From assembly GCF_014645695.1 (NCBI RefSeq), contig NZ_BMMF01000001.1, positions 372,001 through 436,000 of the forward strand: a stretch of DNA of 64,000 nt, in the 5' to 3' direction. Shown here piece by piece: positions 51,941 to 61,782 of the stretch (position 1 is the first letter of the stretch; every line of letters starts with the position of its first letter). This DNA is from Salinarimonas ramus. Lineage in GTDB: Bacteria > Pseudomonadota > Alphaproteobacteria > Rhizobiales > Beijerinckiaceae. Made by a program: the position numbers and the translations under genes. The notes under the pieces are model-generated. The model saw only the letters and a program-made list of their open reading frames with translations. It was not told the origin of the DNA and ran no database searches.

Positions 51941-53197
51941 ATGGACGCGGACGTCGTGGTCGTCGGCTCCGGCATGGTCGGGGTCGGCGTGGCCGTCGCG
52001 CTCGCAGAGCGCGGCCTCGACGTCGCGGTCGTCGATCCCGGCGATCCGCGGGCGCGCGCCTCGTTCGGCAATGCGGGCGTGCTGGGCCGCGGCTCGATCT
52101 TCCCGCTGGCGTCGCCCGGGGTGCTGCGCAAGCTCCCCGCCTACGCGCTGGGGCGCGACCCGTCCGTACGCGTGCGGCTGCGCGCGCTCCCGTCGTGCGC
52201 GCGCTGGCTCGCGGGCTTCGTGCGCGCCGCCAACGAGCGCCGCTGGCGACGCAGCGCCGCCGCGCTCGCGCCCTTCGTCGCGCTCGCGCCCTCGATGCAC
52301 GAGGCGCTCGCGGCGCGCAGCGGAGCGGGACAAATGATCTCCCGTAGCGGCTACCTGCGGCTCTATCGCGACGCGTCCGCGCCGGCGGCGGCGAAGACGG
52401 AACGCGCGGTACTGGCGGAGCACGGGATCGCGGCGGAGGCCCTCGACGCGGCGGACCTGCGCGCGCTCGAGCCGCATCTCTCGCCGCTTTTCGTCGCCGG
52501 GCTGCTCTTTCCCCAATCCGCCTCCGTCGACACCCCCGGCGCCCTGCTCGCCAGCTATGCCGCCCATGCCGAGGGGATCGGCGTGCGGTTCGTCGCGAGC
52601 GTGGCGCGCGCCGTCCGCCAGGAGGAGGACGGCGTCGTCGTGGAGATCGAGGGCGGACGCCTGCGCGCCGGGCGGGCGGTGATCGCCGCGGGCGTGCGCT
52701 CGGGGCCGTTCGCCGCCGCGCTGGGATGCGCGGTCCCCCTCGTGGCGGAGCGGGGCTACCACCGCACGCTCTCCCTCGCCGGCAACGCCGTCCTCGGCAG
52801 GCCGGCACACGACGCGGCGGGCGGCTACGTCATGTCGCCCATGGACGGTGGCGTGCGCATCCACAGCGGCGTCGAGCTCGCGCGCCCCGACGACCCGCCG
52901 AACCACGACCAGATCGATCTCGCCACCGCCGAGGCCCGGCGCAGCCTGCCGCTGGCAGGCGAGGCGGGCGAGACCTGGATGGGCAGCCGTCCTTCGACGC
53001 CGGACGGCCTGCCGGTGATCGGCTTCGCGCCGCGCGCGCATCGCGTCGTCCTCGCCTTCGGGCACGGTCACATCGGCTTCGCCACCGGCCCGCTCACCGG
53101 GCGCCTCGTCGCCGAGCTGCTCGCCGGCGAGACGCCGAGCGTGCCGCTCGCGCCCTTCGCGCCCGATCGGTTCCGATCGTGGCGCGGTGCCGGGTAG
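51941..53197 (+). CDS. FAD-dependent D-amino-acid dehydrogenase/glycine-oxidase-like protein (DAO family)
   Basis: 418-aa flavoprotein: FAD-binding DADVVVVGSGMVGVGVAVAL at the N-terminus, SFGNAGVLGRGSIFPLASPG as in DadA, GYVMSPMDGGVRIHSGVEL, and the C-terminal FAHGH-like LAFGHGHIGFATGPLTGRLV. It would oxidise an amine or amino acid with electron transfer to the membrane or oxygen. ATG 51941 starts the Rossmann fold; ATG 51905 in frame would add 12 residues. It is followed by importer 3, suggesting that system brings an amino acid derivative or small peptide. Confidence 0.88.
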   Translation: MDADVVVVGSGMVGVGVAVALAERGLDVAVVDPGDPRARASFGNAGVLGRGSIFPLASPGVLRKLPAYALGRDPSVRVRLRALPSCARWLAGFVRAANERRWRRSAAALAPFVALAPSMHEALAARSGAGQMISRSGYLRLYRDASAPAAAKTERAVLAEHGIAAEALDAADLRALEPHLSPLFVAGLLFPQSASVDTPGALLASYAAHAEGIGVRFVASVARAVRQEEDGVVVEIEGGRLRAGRAVIAAGVRSGPFAAALGCAVPLVAERGYHRTLSLAGNAVLGRPAHDAAGGYVMSPMDGGVRIHSGVELARPDDPPNHDQIDLATAEARRSLPLAGEAGETWMGSRPSTPDGLPVIGFAPRAHRVVLAFGHGHIGFATGPLTGRLVAELLAGETPSVPLAPFAPDRFRSWRGAG

Positions 53198-53305
53198 CCG
53201 ACCGATGCGAAGGCGTATGCGGCCGATCCGTGTTGACTTTGCGGAAGCCCGCGGAGGACACTTTCGCTTCCGCGGCCGAAGAATGCCGCCAGAGGGGAGA
53301 AGAGC

Positions 53306-54784
53306 ATGTCCATCAGGTCCGGGATCGTCGGCGCGACGACCCTCGCGCTCGTCGGCCTCGCGCCGTTCGCGGCGCTGTCCCAGGAGATCACGGTCGCGAT
53401 CGGGTCGGAGCCCTCCACGCTCGATCCGCATCTGCGCGACGACGGCGGCGAGCGGCAGGTCAACGACAACATCTACGAGACCCTGATGGCGCGCACGCCC
53501 GAGGGCGAGCTCGTGCCGAGCCTCGCGGCCGCGCCGCCGACGCAGATCGACGACCTCACCTGGGAGTTCGACCTGCGCGAGGGCGTGCGGTTCCACGACG
53601 GCGAGCCGCTGACCGCGCAGGCCGTCGTCGAGAGCGTGGAACGCGTGATCGACCCGGCCAACAATTCCGAGCAGATGGCGTATTTCGGCACGATCGCCGG
53701 CGCCGAGGCGGTGGACGAGGACACGGTGCGCATCCTCACCTCCGGCCCGGACCCGGTCCTGCCCTCGCGCATGTACTGGCTCAAGATCGCCTCGCCCGCG
53801 CTCATGGGGAGCGAGGCGATCGGCTCCGAGCCGGTGGGCACCGGTCCCTACCGCTTCGTGTCCTGGTCGCGCGGCAACGACATCGTGCTCGAGGCCAACC
53901 CCGATTACTGGGACGGCGAGCCCGACGTGAAGCGCGTGACCTATCGCTTCGTCGGCGAGGCGGGCACGCGCCTGTCTGGCCTGATGGCGGGCGAGTTCGA
54001 CGTCGTCACGAACCTCCTGCCCGAGTTCACGGGGACCGCGCCGAAATCCGCCTCCGTGCCCGGCCTCGAGACGTCCGTCCTGATCCTCGGCACCGACAAC
54101 GAGGCGACGGCGGACCCGCGCGTGCGCGAGGCGCTCAACCTCGCCATCGACCGCGAGGCGATGGCGCAGAGCCTGTTCCAGGGCTACGCCGAAGTGGCGC
54201 GTGGGCACCACGTCAACCCGCGCGCCTTCGGGCACGTCGCCGACCTCGAGCCCTACGCCTACGACCCGGAGCGCGCCCGGGCGCTCGTCGAGGAGGCCGA
54301 CGCCGTCGGGCGCACGGTCGTGCTCGTCGGCGAATCCGGTCGCTGGCTCAAGAGCCGCGAGCAGATCGAGGCGGTGGCCGCCTATTGGGCCGAGATCGGG
54401 CTTTCGCCCGAGATCCGCGTGCAGGAATTCTCGCAATACCTCGATTCGCTCATGGGCGACGGCCCGCGGCCGGACGCGATCTTCGTGGCGAACTCCAACG
54501 AGCTCCTCGACGCCGACCGCGAGGCGTCCTTCATCTACCACATGGACGGCGCGGCGGCCTCGAACTCCGACGCCGAGATGGCCGCCTGGATCGACGAGGC
54601 GCGGGTGACGACCGACGTCGCCGCGCGCGAGGCGCTCTACGAGCGGATCTTCCGCAAGGGCCGCGACCTGCACTACACCGTGCCGCTGTTCAACCTGCAG
54701 GACATTTACGGCCTGTCGGAGCGCATCGACTGGCAGCCGCGCATCGACGCCAAGCTGATGATCGACGAGATGTCGGTCGAGTGA
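53306..54784 (+). CDS. Peptide-type ABC transporter substrate-binding protein (SBP family 5), importer 3
   Basis: 492-aa periplasmic receptor. Signal peptide IVGATTLALVGLAPFAALS, then SEPSTLDPHLRDDG, LREGVRFHDGEPLTAQAV, VGTGPYRFVSWSRGNDIVLE and REALNLAIDREAMA. It is about 50 residues shorter than the other two family-5 receptors here. TTGACT at 53232-53237 could be a -35 box for a promoter in the 108-bp gap, but the -10 is poor. First gene of the importer 3 operon. Confidence 0.92.
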   Translation: MSIRSGIVGATTLALVGLAPFAALSQEITVAIGSEPSTLDPHLRDDGGERQVNDNIYETLMARTPEGELVPSLAAAPPTQIDDLTWEFDLREGVRFHDGEPLTAQAVVESVERVIDPANNSEQMAYFGTIAGAEAVDEDTVRILTSGPDPVLPSRMYWLKIASPALMGSEAIGSEPVGTGPYRFVSWSRGNDIVLEANPDYWDGEPDVKRVTYRFVGEAGTRLSGLMAGEFDVVTNLLPEFTGTAPKSASVPGLETSVLILGTDNEATADPRVREALNLAIDREAMAQSLFQGYAEVARGHHVNPRAFGHVADLEPYAYDPERARALVEEADAVGRTVVLVGESGRWLKSREQIEAVAAYWAEIGLSPEIRVQEFSQYLDSLMGDGPRPDAIFVANSNELLDADREASFIYHMDGAAASNSDAEMAAWIDEARVTTDVAAREALYERIFRKGRDLHYTVPLFNLQDIYGLSERIDWQPRIDAKLMIDEMSVE

Positions 54785-54809
54785 GCGGCCGGTCGAGGCG
54801 GAGGTCGCC

Positions 54810-55730
54810 GTGGGTGGCTACGTTCTGAGGCGCCTGTGGCACGGCTTCCTCGTCGTCTTCGGCGTCACGGCGATCGTCTTCGTCGTGACGCGCCTGTTCG
54901 GCGATCCGGTGGCGCTGATGCTGCCGCTCTCCGCGAGCGCGGAGCAGCGCGCCGCCTTCGCCGCCGAGATCGGGCTCGACCGGCCGCTCGTCGTCCAGTT
55001 CGCCTGGTTCGCCCGCGACGTGCTCACGCTCGATTTCGGCATGAGCCTGTGGCAGCGCCGCCCGGCGATGGAGGTCGTCTTCGAGCGGCTGCCCGCGACG
55101 CTGCTGCTGATCGGGGCCGCGCTGGGAACCGCGATGCTCCTGGCGATCCCGCTCGGCATCGCGGCGGCGCTGCGGCCCGGCGGTCTCGTCGACCGGCTCG
55201 TCGTGACCCTCGGGCTCGTCGGCCTGTCCATGCCGCAATTCTGGCTGGGGCTCCTGCTCATCCTCGTCTTCGCCGTCAACCTGCGCATCCTGCCGACGTC
55301 GGGCAGCGGCACGCCGGCCCACCTCGTCCTGCCGGCGCTGACGCTGGCGCTGACGCCGCTCGCGCGGCTGACCATCATGCTGCGCTCGGCGCTGATCGAG
55401 GAGCTCGCCAAGCCCTACGTGAAGACGGCGCGCGCCAAGGGCCTCTCCGCCGGCCGCGTCTTCGGGGTGCATGCGCTGCGCAACGTCCTCGTCGGCTTCC
55501 TCACCCTGGCCGGATGGGAGCTGATCGTGATCCTCGCCGGCTACACCGTGGTGGTGGAGACGGTGTTCGCCTGGCCGGGCCTCGGCCTCACCGCGCTGCA
55601 GGCGATCCAGCGCGGCGACCTGTTCCTGATGCAGGCCATCGTCTTCACCATCGCCATCCTCATCGTCGTCATCAACATCGCGCTCGACGTGGCCTTCAAG
55701 CTCGTCGACCCGCGCATCTCCCTCGAGTGA
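54810..55730 (+). CDS. Peptide-type ABC transporter permease (DppB-like), importer 3
   Basis: 306-aa permease: first helix LWHGFLVVFGVTAIVFVVTR, GDPVALMLP, EAA-type loop SAGRVFGVHALRNVLVGFLT and VETVFAWPGLGLTALQAI. GTG 54810 has GGAGG 5 bases upstream. The stop is 4 bases before the DppC-like gene. Confidence 0.92.
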   Translation: MGGYVLRRLWHGFLVVFGVTAIVFVVTRLFGDPVALMLPLSASAEQRAAFAAEIGLDRPLVVQFAWFARDVLTLDFGMSLWQRRPAMEVVFERLPATLLLIGAALGTAMLLAIPLGIAAALRPGGLVDRLVVTLGLVGLSMPQFWLGLLLILVFAVNLRILPTSGSGTPAHLVLPALTLALTPLARLTIMLRSALIEELAKPYVKTARAKGLSAGRVFGVHALRNVLVGFLTLAGWELIVILAGYTVVVETVFAWPGLGLTALQAIQRGDLFLMQAIVFTIAILIVVINIALDVAFKLVDPRISLE

Positions 55731-55734
55731 CGCG

Positions 55735-56697
55735 ATGAGCGACGCCGCACCCGGGCGCGCCCGCCGCGGCGCCGCGATCCTCGCCCTCGCCGCCGAGCTG
55801 GCGCGCGACCGGCTGGCGCTCGCGGGCCTCCTCGGGCTCGTCCTCGTCGTCGTCGCGGCGATCTTCGCGCCGCTTCTCGCGCCCTACGATCCCGCCGCGC
55901 AGACCGTGCTCGCGCGCTTGCGCCCGCCGGCCTGGCTCGCGGGCGGGGACTGGTCGCACCCGCTGGGCACGGATCATCTCGGGCGCGACGTGCTCTCGCG
56001 GGTGATCCACGGCGCGCGGGCGACGATGCTGATCGGCGTCGGCGTCGTCGCGCTCGCCGGCACCTTCGGCGTCGCGGTGGGGCTCCTCGCCGGCTATGTC
56101 GGCGGGCGCGTGGACGGCGTGCTGATGCGCGTCGTCGACGTGCAGATCTCGTTTCCCGGCATTCTGCTCATCCTCCTCATCGTCTCGGTGCTCGGCCCCA
56201 GCACGACGACGATCGTCGTCGTGCTCGCCGCGACGAACTGGATGGTGTTCGCGCGGGTCACCCGCGGCGCCGTGCTCTCGGCGCGGCGATCGGGCTATGT
56301 CGAGGCCGCGCAGATCGCGGGCTGCCGGGACGGGCGGGTGATCGTGCGCCACATCCTGCCCAACCTCGTCTCGCCGCTCTCGACGCTGGCGATCCTCGAA
56401 TTCACCAACGTCGTCCTGGCGGAGGCGGCGATCTCCTTCCTCGGGCTGGGCGTGCAGCCGCCCGCCACGAGCTGGGGCCTCGACGTCGCGAGCGGGCGCG
56501 ACTACGTCTTCGTCGCGTGGTGGCTCGTGACGTTCCCGGGCCTCGCCATCATGGCGACGGTGCTGTGCGCGAACCTGCTGGCGAGCTGGCTGCGCGTGAC
56601 CGCCGATCCGCAGGAGCGCGAGAAGCGCTTCGCCCGCGCCCTCGCCGCTCGACGCGGTCGCGCGCGCGCATCGCGCGAGGGAGAGCGGACGCCGTGA
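55735..56697 (+). CDS. Peptide-type ABC transporter permease (DppC-like), importer 3
   Basis: 320-aa permease: [20 protein letters not shown], the EAA-type loop [20 protein letters not shown] and [16 protein letters not shown] 35-residue basic C-terminal tail ([19 protein letters not shown]) extends past the last helix. Its stop overlaps the GTG start of the DppD-like gene (GTGA). Confidence 0.92.
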   Translation: MSDAAPGRARRGAAILALAAELARDRLALAGLLGLVLVVVAAIFAPLLAPYDPAAQTVLARLRPPAWLAGGDWSHPLGTDHLGRDVLSRVIHGARATMLIGVGVVALAGTFGVAVGLLAGYVGGRVDGVLMRVVDVQISFPGILLILLIVSVLGPSTTTIVVVLAATNWMVFARVTRGAVLSARRSGYVEAAQIAGCRDGRVIVRHILPNLVSPLSTLAILEFTNVVLAEAAISFLGLGVQPPATSWGLDVASGRDYVFVAWWLVTFPGLAIMATVLCANLLASWLRVTADPQEREKRFARALAARRGRARASREGERTP

Positions 56698-57737
56698 CCG
56701 CCGCGCTCTCCCCGGTCGAGCCGCCCCTGCTCGAGATCGACGCCCTGAGCGTGACCTTCGACACGCGCGCGGGACCGGTCGAGGCGCTGCGCTCGGTCAG
56801 CCTCGTGGTCGAAGCCGGCGAGACGCTGGGACTCGTCGGCGAATCGGGCTGCGGCAAGAGCGTCACGGCGCAAGCCGTAATGGGGCTCGTCGACGTTCCG
56901 GGGCGGATCTCCGGCGGCGACGTGCGCTGGCGCGGCCGCAGCCTCGTCGATCCGCGCAACGCCCGCTTCGCGCGCTCGCTGCGTGGGCGCGAGATCGGCA
57001 TGGTGTTCCAGGACCCGATGACCTCGCTCAACCCCCTGATGCCCATCGGCGCGCAGATCGGGGAGGTGCTGACGCGCCACCTCGGGCTCACGAAAGCGCA
57101 AGCGCGGGCGCGCGCGGTGGACCTCCTCGCCGCCGTGGGCATCGGCGCGCCGCGCACGCGCGTCGATCTCCATCCCCACGAGATGTCGGGGGGCATGCGC
57201 CAGCGCGTGATGATCGCGATGGCGATCGCCTGCGAGCCGGCGCTCGTCCTCGCCGACGAGCCGACGACGGCGCTCGACGTCACCGTCCAGGCGCAGATCC
57301 TCGACCTCTTGGCCGACCTGCAGCAGCGGCTGGGCATCGCCATCGTGCTGGTCAGCCACGATCTCGGCGTCGTCGCCGGCCTGTGCCATCGCGTGGCGGT
57401 GATGTATGCAGGCCAGGTGGTCGAGAGCGCCGGGGTCGAGGACCTGTTCGCGCGCCCCGCCCACCCCTACACGCAGGGCCTGCTGCGCTCCGCGCCGCGC
57501 CTCGACGACGCGCCCGAGCGGCTCGTGGGGATCGAGGGTGCGCCGCCGAGCCTCCTCGATCCGCCGCAAGGTTGCGGGTTCCTGGCGCGCTGCCCGATCG
57601 GGGACGCCGCCTGCGCCGTGCCGCCGCCCGCCCGTCCGGTGGGGCCGGGGCGGCTCGCCGCCTGCGTGAGACCCTTCACCCCGGCGTGGGGCGACGACCG
57701 ATCCGTCATCGACGAACGAGCGGAGGCGCGCCGATGA
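56694..57737 (+). CDS. Peptide-type ABC transporter ATPase (DppD-like), importer 3
   Basis: 347-aa ATPase: [50 protein letters not shown] and the Cys-bearing C-terminal motif [15 protein letters not shown]. The GTG start is inferred from the GTGA overlap with the preceding stop; the next gene overlaps by ATGA. Confidence 0.91.
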   Translation: MTAALSPVEPPLLEIDALSVTFDTRAGPVEALRSVSLVVEAGETLGLVGESGCGKSVTAQAVMGLVDVPGRISGGDVRWRGRSLVDPRNARFARSLRGREIGMVFQDPMTSLNPLMPIGAQIGEVLTRHLGLTKAQARARAVDLLAAVGIGAPRTRVDLHPHEMSGGMRQRVMIAMAIACEPALVLADEPTTALDVTVQAQILDLLADLQQRLGIAIVLVSHDLGVVAGLCHRVAVMYAGQVVESAGVEDLFARPAHPYTQGLLRSAPRLDDAPERLVGIEGAPPSLLDPPQGCGFLARCPIGDAACAVPPPARPVGPGRLAACVRPFTPAWGDDRSVIDERAEARR

Positions 57738-58729
57738 GCGTCCCGCCGCCCGACTCGACCGACGACCCGCTGCTCGCCGTTCGCGACCTCGCGGTGCGCT
57801 ATCCGCTGCCCGGCGGCTTCTGGCGCCGTCGCAGCTTCGAGGCGCTCGACGGGGTCGGCTTCGAGATCGCCCGGGGCGAGACGCTCGGCCTGGTGGGCGA
57901 ATCGGGATCGGGCAAGACCACCATCGGCCGCGCGGTGCTGCGGCGGGTCGAGGCGCATCGCGGGGAGATCCTGTTTCGCGGCCGCGACGTCACGCGGCTG
58001 CGGGGCGAGGCGCTGCGGCGCCTGCGGGCGGACGTGCAGGTCGTGCTGCAGGACCCCTACTCGAGCCTCAACCCGCGCATGCGCGTCCTCGACATCGTGG
58101 CCGAGCCGCTCGTCGTGCACGGGCGCGCGGCGAGCCGGGAGGACGCGCGGGCGCGGGTGACCGAGCTGCTCGATCTCGTCGGGCTGCCGAAGGACGCCGT
58201 CGACCGCTTCCCCCACGCCTTCTCCGGCGGGCAGCGCCAGCGCATCGGCATCGCGCGCGCGATCGCGCTCGAGCCGGCGCTGATCGTCGCCGACGAGCCG
58301 GTCTCCGCCCTCGACGTCTCCGTCCAGGCGCAGGTGGTCAACCTGCTGCAGGATCTGCAGGCGCGGCTCGGCGCGAGCTACCTGTTCATCTCCCACGATC
58401 TCGCGGTGGTGCGCCATATCGCCCACCGCGTCGCCATCCTCTACGGCGGGCGGATCGTCGAGATCGGCCCGCGCGACGCGATCTTCGAGAACCCGCGCCA
58501 CCCCTACACCCAGGCGCTGCTCTCGGCGGTGCCGATCGCCGATCCGGTTCGGCAGCGCGCGCGGCGCCGGCTGGTCCATGCGGGCGAGCCGCCGGACCTC
58601 GCAGCGCCGCCGCCGGGCTGCCGCTACCAGGCCCGCTGCCCCCTCGCCGACGCCCGCTGCCGCGAGGTGTCGCCGCCGCTCGCGGCGCTCGCGCAGGACC
58701 ACGCGGTGGCGTGCTGGAAGCCGCTGTGA
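57734..58729 (+). CDS. Peptide-type ABC transporter ATPase (DppF-like), importer 3
   Basis: 331-aa ATPase: [50 protein letters not shown] and [15 protein letters not shown]. Last gene of the importer 3 operon; 23 bp separate it from the convergent TRAP permease gene, with no clear terminator between them. Confidence 0.92.
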   Translation: MSVPPPDSTDDPLLAVRDLAVRYPLPGGFWRRRSFEALDGVGFEIARGETLGLVGESGSGKTTIGRAVLRRVEAHRGEILFRGRDVTRLRGEALRRLRADVQVVLQDPYSSLNPRMRVLDIVAEPLVVHGRAASREDARARVTELLDLVGLPKDAVDRFPHAFSGGQRQRIGIARAIALEPALIVADEPVSALDVSVQAQVVNLLQDLQARLGASYLFISHDLAVVRHIAHRVAILYGGRIVEIGPRDAIFENPRHPYTQALLSAVPIADPVRQRARRRLVHAGEPPDLAAPPPGCRYQARCPLADARCREVSPPLAALAQDHAVACWKPL

Positions 58730-58752
58730 CGTCGGTCAGCCGCGCTCGAGGG

Positions 58753-60039
58753 TCAATCGATGAAGCCCATGAGACGCGGCAGGCCGAGGCTGAGCAGCGG
58801 GAACGCGCTGAGCGCCACGAGCGCGATCGTGAGGGCGAGCCAGGGCATGAAGGCGCGCCGCGCCACGGCGACGAAGGGGCGCCCGGCCACAATCGCCGCC
58901 ACGAACAGCGTCGCGCCGAAGGGCGGCGTGATCAGGCCGATGGCGCAGTTGAAGACGATGATCACGGCCATCTGGTGCGGATCGATGCCGAAGGCGCCCG
59001 CGAGCGTCACGAGCACCGAGCCGAGCAGCAGGATCAGCGCGATGCCCTCGACGAACATGCCCAGCAGCATGAGCACGACGTTGACGGCGACGAGGAAGGC
59101 GAGCTTCGTCGTCAAGACGCTTCCCAGCCAGGCGGCGAGCCGGTCGATGTCTCCGCTCGTCGCCGCGAGCCAGTTGAGGATGTTCGCCGTCGCGACGAGG
59201 AGCAGGAGGCCGGCCGAGAACGTCGCCGCGCGCACGAGGATCGCCGGCAGCATGCGCGGCTTGAGCTCGCGATGGACGAGCATGCCGATCGCGAGCGCAT
59301 AGACGACGGCGGCGCCCGCCGCCTCCGTCGGCGTCATGACGCCGCCGATGATGCCACCCAGGATCAGCACGGCCATGCCCATGGCCGGCAGCGCCGCGAC
59401 GAACGTCGTGCCGACTCGCGACGCGGAGAACGGCTCCACCGCCGCCGCGAGCTCCGGCTTGCCGAGCGCGTGCCGATAGGCGACGAGCATGAGGAGGGCG
59501 CAGGCGAGGAGCCCAGGCAGCACGCCGGCGAGGAAGAGCGCGCCCACGGACAGGTTGTTCTGCACCGCGATGACGACGAGCATCAGGCTCGGCGGGATGA
59601 TCTGCGCCAGCGTGGCGGAGCCCGCGATCAGCGCGGCGGCGAAGTCGATGTCGTAATTGCGCTTGCGCAGCTCCGCCTGCAGCACCGTCGTGACCGCGGC
59701 GGCGTCCGCGCTGCCCGAGCCCGACATGGCCGCGAGCGCCGTCGAGGCGACGACGGCCACCATCAGCAAGCCGCCGCGCACCCATCCGACGAGCGCGCTC
59801 GCGAAGTCGACGATCCGCCGCGACAGCCCGCCGGCCTCCATCAGCAGCCCCGACAGGACGAAGAACGGGATCGCGAGCAGCGTGAAATTGTTGAGCCCCG
59901 TGTAGAAGCGGTGGGCCACCACGACGATCGGGACGTCGACGGCGACGAGGACGTAGAGCGCCGCGACCGAGCCGATGGCGAGCACGATCGGGACGCCCAG
60001 CGCCATCAGGACGAGGAAGGCGAGCGCGACGACGATCAT
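58753..60039 (-). CDS. dctM: TRAP transporter large permease (DctM), system 2
   Basis: 428-aa permease with about 12 helices: VALAFLVLMALGVPIVLAIG, FVLSGLLMEAGGLSRRIVDF, SGSGSADAAAVTTVLQAELR, IIPPSLMLVVIAVQNNLSVG and LITPPFGATLFVAAIVAG. It starts in an ATGA overlap with the DctQ stop. Confidence 0.92.
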   Translation of the reverse strand: MIVVALAFLVLMALGVPIVLAIGSVAALYVLVAVDVPIVVVAHRFYTGLNNFTLLAIPFFVLSGLLMEAGGLSRRIVDFASALVGWVRGGLLMVAVVASTALAAMSGSGSADAAAVTTVLQAELRKRNYDIDFAAALIAGSATLAQIIPPSLMLVVIAVQNNLSVGALFLAGVLPGLLACALLMLVAYRHALGKPELAAAVEPFSASRVGTTFVAALPAMGMAVLILGGIIGGVMTPTEAAGAAVVYALAIGMLVHRELKPRMLPAILVRAATFSAGLLLLVATANILNWLAATSGDIDRLAAWLGSVLTTKLAFLVAVNVVLMLLGMFVEGIALILLLGSVLVTLAGAFGIDPHQMAVIIVFNCAIGLITPPFGATLFVAAIVAGRPFVAVARRAFMPWLALTIALVALSAFPLLSLGLPRLMGFID

Positions 60040-60551
60040 CTCGCATTCCCCTCCCCCGTGGCGTCGGCCCGTGGCGCGAGGCAGCGCATCGCCAGCTCGA
60101 TCCAGAAATACGAGACGCCGATCGGGAGCGAGACGTAGATCCACCACATCGAGATCTGCAGCGTCGGCGCACGCTGCCGGGCGCCGAGCTCGAGGAGCGC
60201 GAGGCTCCCCCAGAGCAGCATGCCGAGGAAGACGGAGCCCGCGACGAGGACGAGCAGCCGGCGCACCCGCTCCATGGCGGGCGAAAGACGCGAGCCCAGG
60301 AGATCGACCGTGAACAGCGCGTCGGCCCGGCAGGCGAGGCCGGCGCCCAGCAGCACGAGCCAGACCTGGGCGAAGGTCGAGATCTCCACCGCGTCGGCGA
60401 TCGGGAACGGCAGGAGATAGCGGCCGACCACCTGCACCGTGATCGCGACGACCATGATCGCGAGGCAGGCGACGGTCGCCGCCTGCATGATACGACGCAT
60501 CACGTCGAGGACGCGCAGGAGCATGCGCGAGATGGCCGAGCCGACGCTCAT
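60036..60551 (-). CDS. dctQ: TRAP transporter small permease (DctQ), system 2
   Basis: 171-aa four-helix subunit: ITVQVVGRYLLPFPIADAVE, EISTFAQVWLVLLGAGLACR, VDLLGSRLSPAMERVRRL and IYVSLPIGVSYFWIELAMR. The order dctP-dctQ-dctM with short spacings is standard. Confidence 0.9.
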   Translation of the reverse strand: MSVGSAISRMLLRVLDVMRRIMQAATVACLAIMVVAITVQVVGRYLLPFPIADAVEISTFAQVWLVLLGAGLACRADALFTVDLLGSRLSPAMERVRRLLVLVAGSVFLGMLLWGSLALLELGARQRAPTLQISMWWIYVSLPIGVSYFWIELAMRCLAPRADATGEGNAR

Positions 60552-60563
60552 TCTCGCACCGGA

Positions 60564-61544
60564 TCAGCGCGCCGCGCGGATCTCGTCGAGCCAGGTCTTC
60601 TCGAAGTCGCTGGTCAGGAACTCGGCATAGACGCCGTCGACCGCCTCCTGGAAGGGCTCGCGCGGCGGCGTGGTGACGGTGACGCCCTCGGCCTTCAGCT
60701 CGTCGAGCAGGCGCGCGTCGCTCTCCTTCCAGCCCTCGATCTGGGCGCGGCCGACCTCGCGTCCGACGCGCTCGAAGATCGCCTTGTCCTCGTCCGAGAG
60801 CGCCTGGAAGGCGGCCTCCGACATGACGATGGGGTTGGAGTAGAACAGCCAGCTCACCTGGGCCCAATAGGGCGCGACCTCGTAGAAGCGGGCGGTGTAG
60901 TAGTTCGTGTTCGCGGCGTCGCCGCCGTCGACGACGCCCGTCTGCAGCGCGCCGTAGACCTCGGGATAGGCGATCGCGGTGGCGTTGGCGCCGAAGGCGG
61001 TGAAGGTCGCCACGTGGACGGGGTTCTGCACCGTGCGGATCTTGGCGCCTTCGAGGTCCGCCATCGCCGCCACGGGGAACTTCGTCATGATGTGGCGCGG
61101 GCCCGAGGTCATCATCCCCAGGACGCGCACGCCGCTTTCGGCGGCTTTCTCCACCAGCGCGTCGAAGAACGGGCCTTCGAGCACCGTCTCGTAATGATCG
61201 AAATCGCTGAACAGGAAGGGCATGTTCAGGAGGTTCATCTCGGGGACGATGTTGGCGAGGACGGCCGCGGAGGGTGGCGCCACGTCGACCGTCCCGAGCT
61301 GGATGCCCTCGACCACCTCCAGCTCGCCGCCGAGCTGCGAGTTCTCGAATATCTCCACGTTGTAGCGCCCGTCGGTCTCCTCGGCGATGCGATCAGCGAA
61401 CATCTGTGCGGCAACGTGATTGGGATCGGCGATGGCGGAGAAATGGGCGAAGCGCAGCGTCTCCTGAGCGGACGCGGGGGTTGCACAGAGCCCGAAAGCC
61501 AAGCATGCAAAGCCGATGGCCGTTGACGTAGAGCTGCGTCTCAT
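60564..61544 (-). CDS. dctP: TRAP transporter substrate-binding protein (DctP), system 2
   Basis: 326-aa periplasmic receptor with a Sec signal peptide (AIGFACLAFGLCATPASAQ), NSQLGGELEVVEGIQLGTVD, KIRTVQNPVHVATFTAFGAN with the carboxylate-binding Arg, and PEVYGALQTGVVDGGDAA. Unlike the DctP at 30107-31138 it has no twin-arginine motif. ATG 61544 begins the signal peptide; an in-frame ATG at 61685 would add 47 residues and is rejected. No regulator lies next to it. Confidence 0.92.
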   Translation of the reverse strand: MRRSSTSTAIGFACLAFGLCATPASAQETLRFAHFSAIADPNHVAAQMFADRIAEETDGRYNVEIFENSQLGGELEVVEGIQLGTVDVAPPSAAVLANIVPEMNLLNMPFLFSDFDHYETVLEGPFFDALVEKAAESGVRVLGMMTSGPRHIMTKFPVAAMADLEGAKIRTVQNPVHVATFTAFGANATAIAYPEVYGALQTGVVDGGDAANTNYYTARFYEVAPYWAQVSWLFYSNPIVMSEAAFQALSDEDKAIFERVGREVGRAQIEGWKESDARLLDELKAEGVTVTTPPREPFQEAVDGVYAEFLTSDFEKTWLDEIRAAR

Positions 61545-61782
61545 CGCCCGGGATCCCTTTCCTCGCCCGCGGAACTGTTCCACGGCTGCATCGTCAGGGA
61601 TCGAACCACGGCGACGACCACGCGCGATATGCGAATTTTTGTGCGAAAAAGCCCAACTTGCTCTAGGCAGATGGAGGGGTGGCACGGCGACGAAGCCGAT
61701 CGTGCGATGCCGCGCCTCGCGGGCACGATGCCGACGAGGGGCGTGTCCGCGCTGCGAGCGACCCGCCCCTCGACGTGCCCGC
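61545..61782. other. Intergenic region between dctP (system 2) and DoxX/DUF305 gene
   Basis: 238 bp without a convincing gene. A short AT-rich patch around 61628-61650 (GCGAATTTTTGTGCGAAAAA) is where a promoter for the TRAP operon would be expected, but I cannot assign clear -35/-10 boxes. The right part should hold the 3' untranslated end of the DUF305 gene. Confidence 0.5.

Noticed and set aside
58730-58752. A bidirectional terminator between importer 3 and TRAP system 2
   Set aside because: The 23-bp gap contains no stem of useful length.
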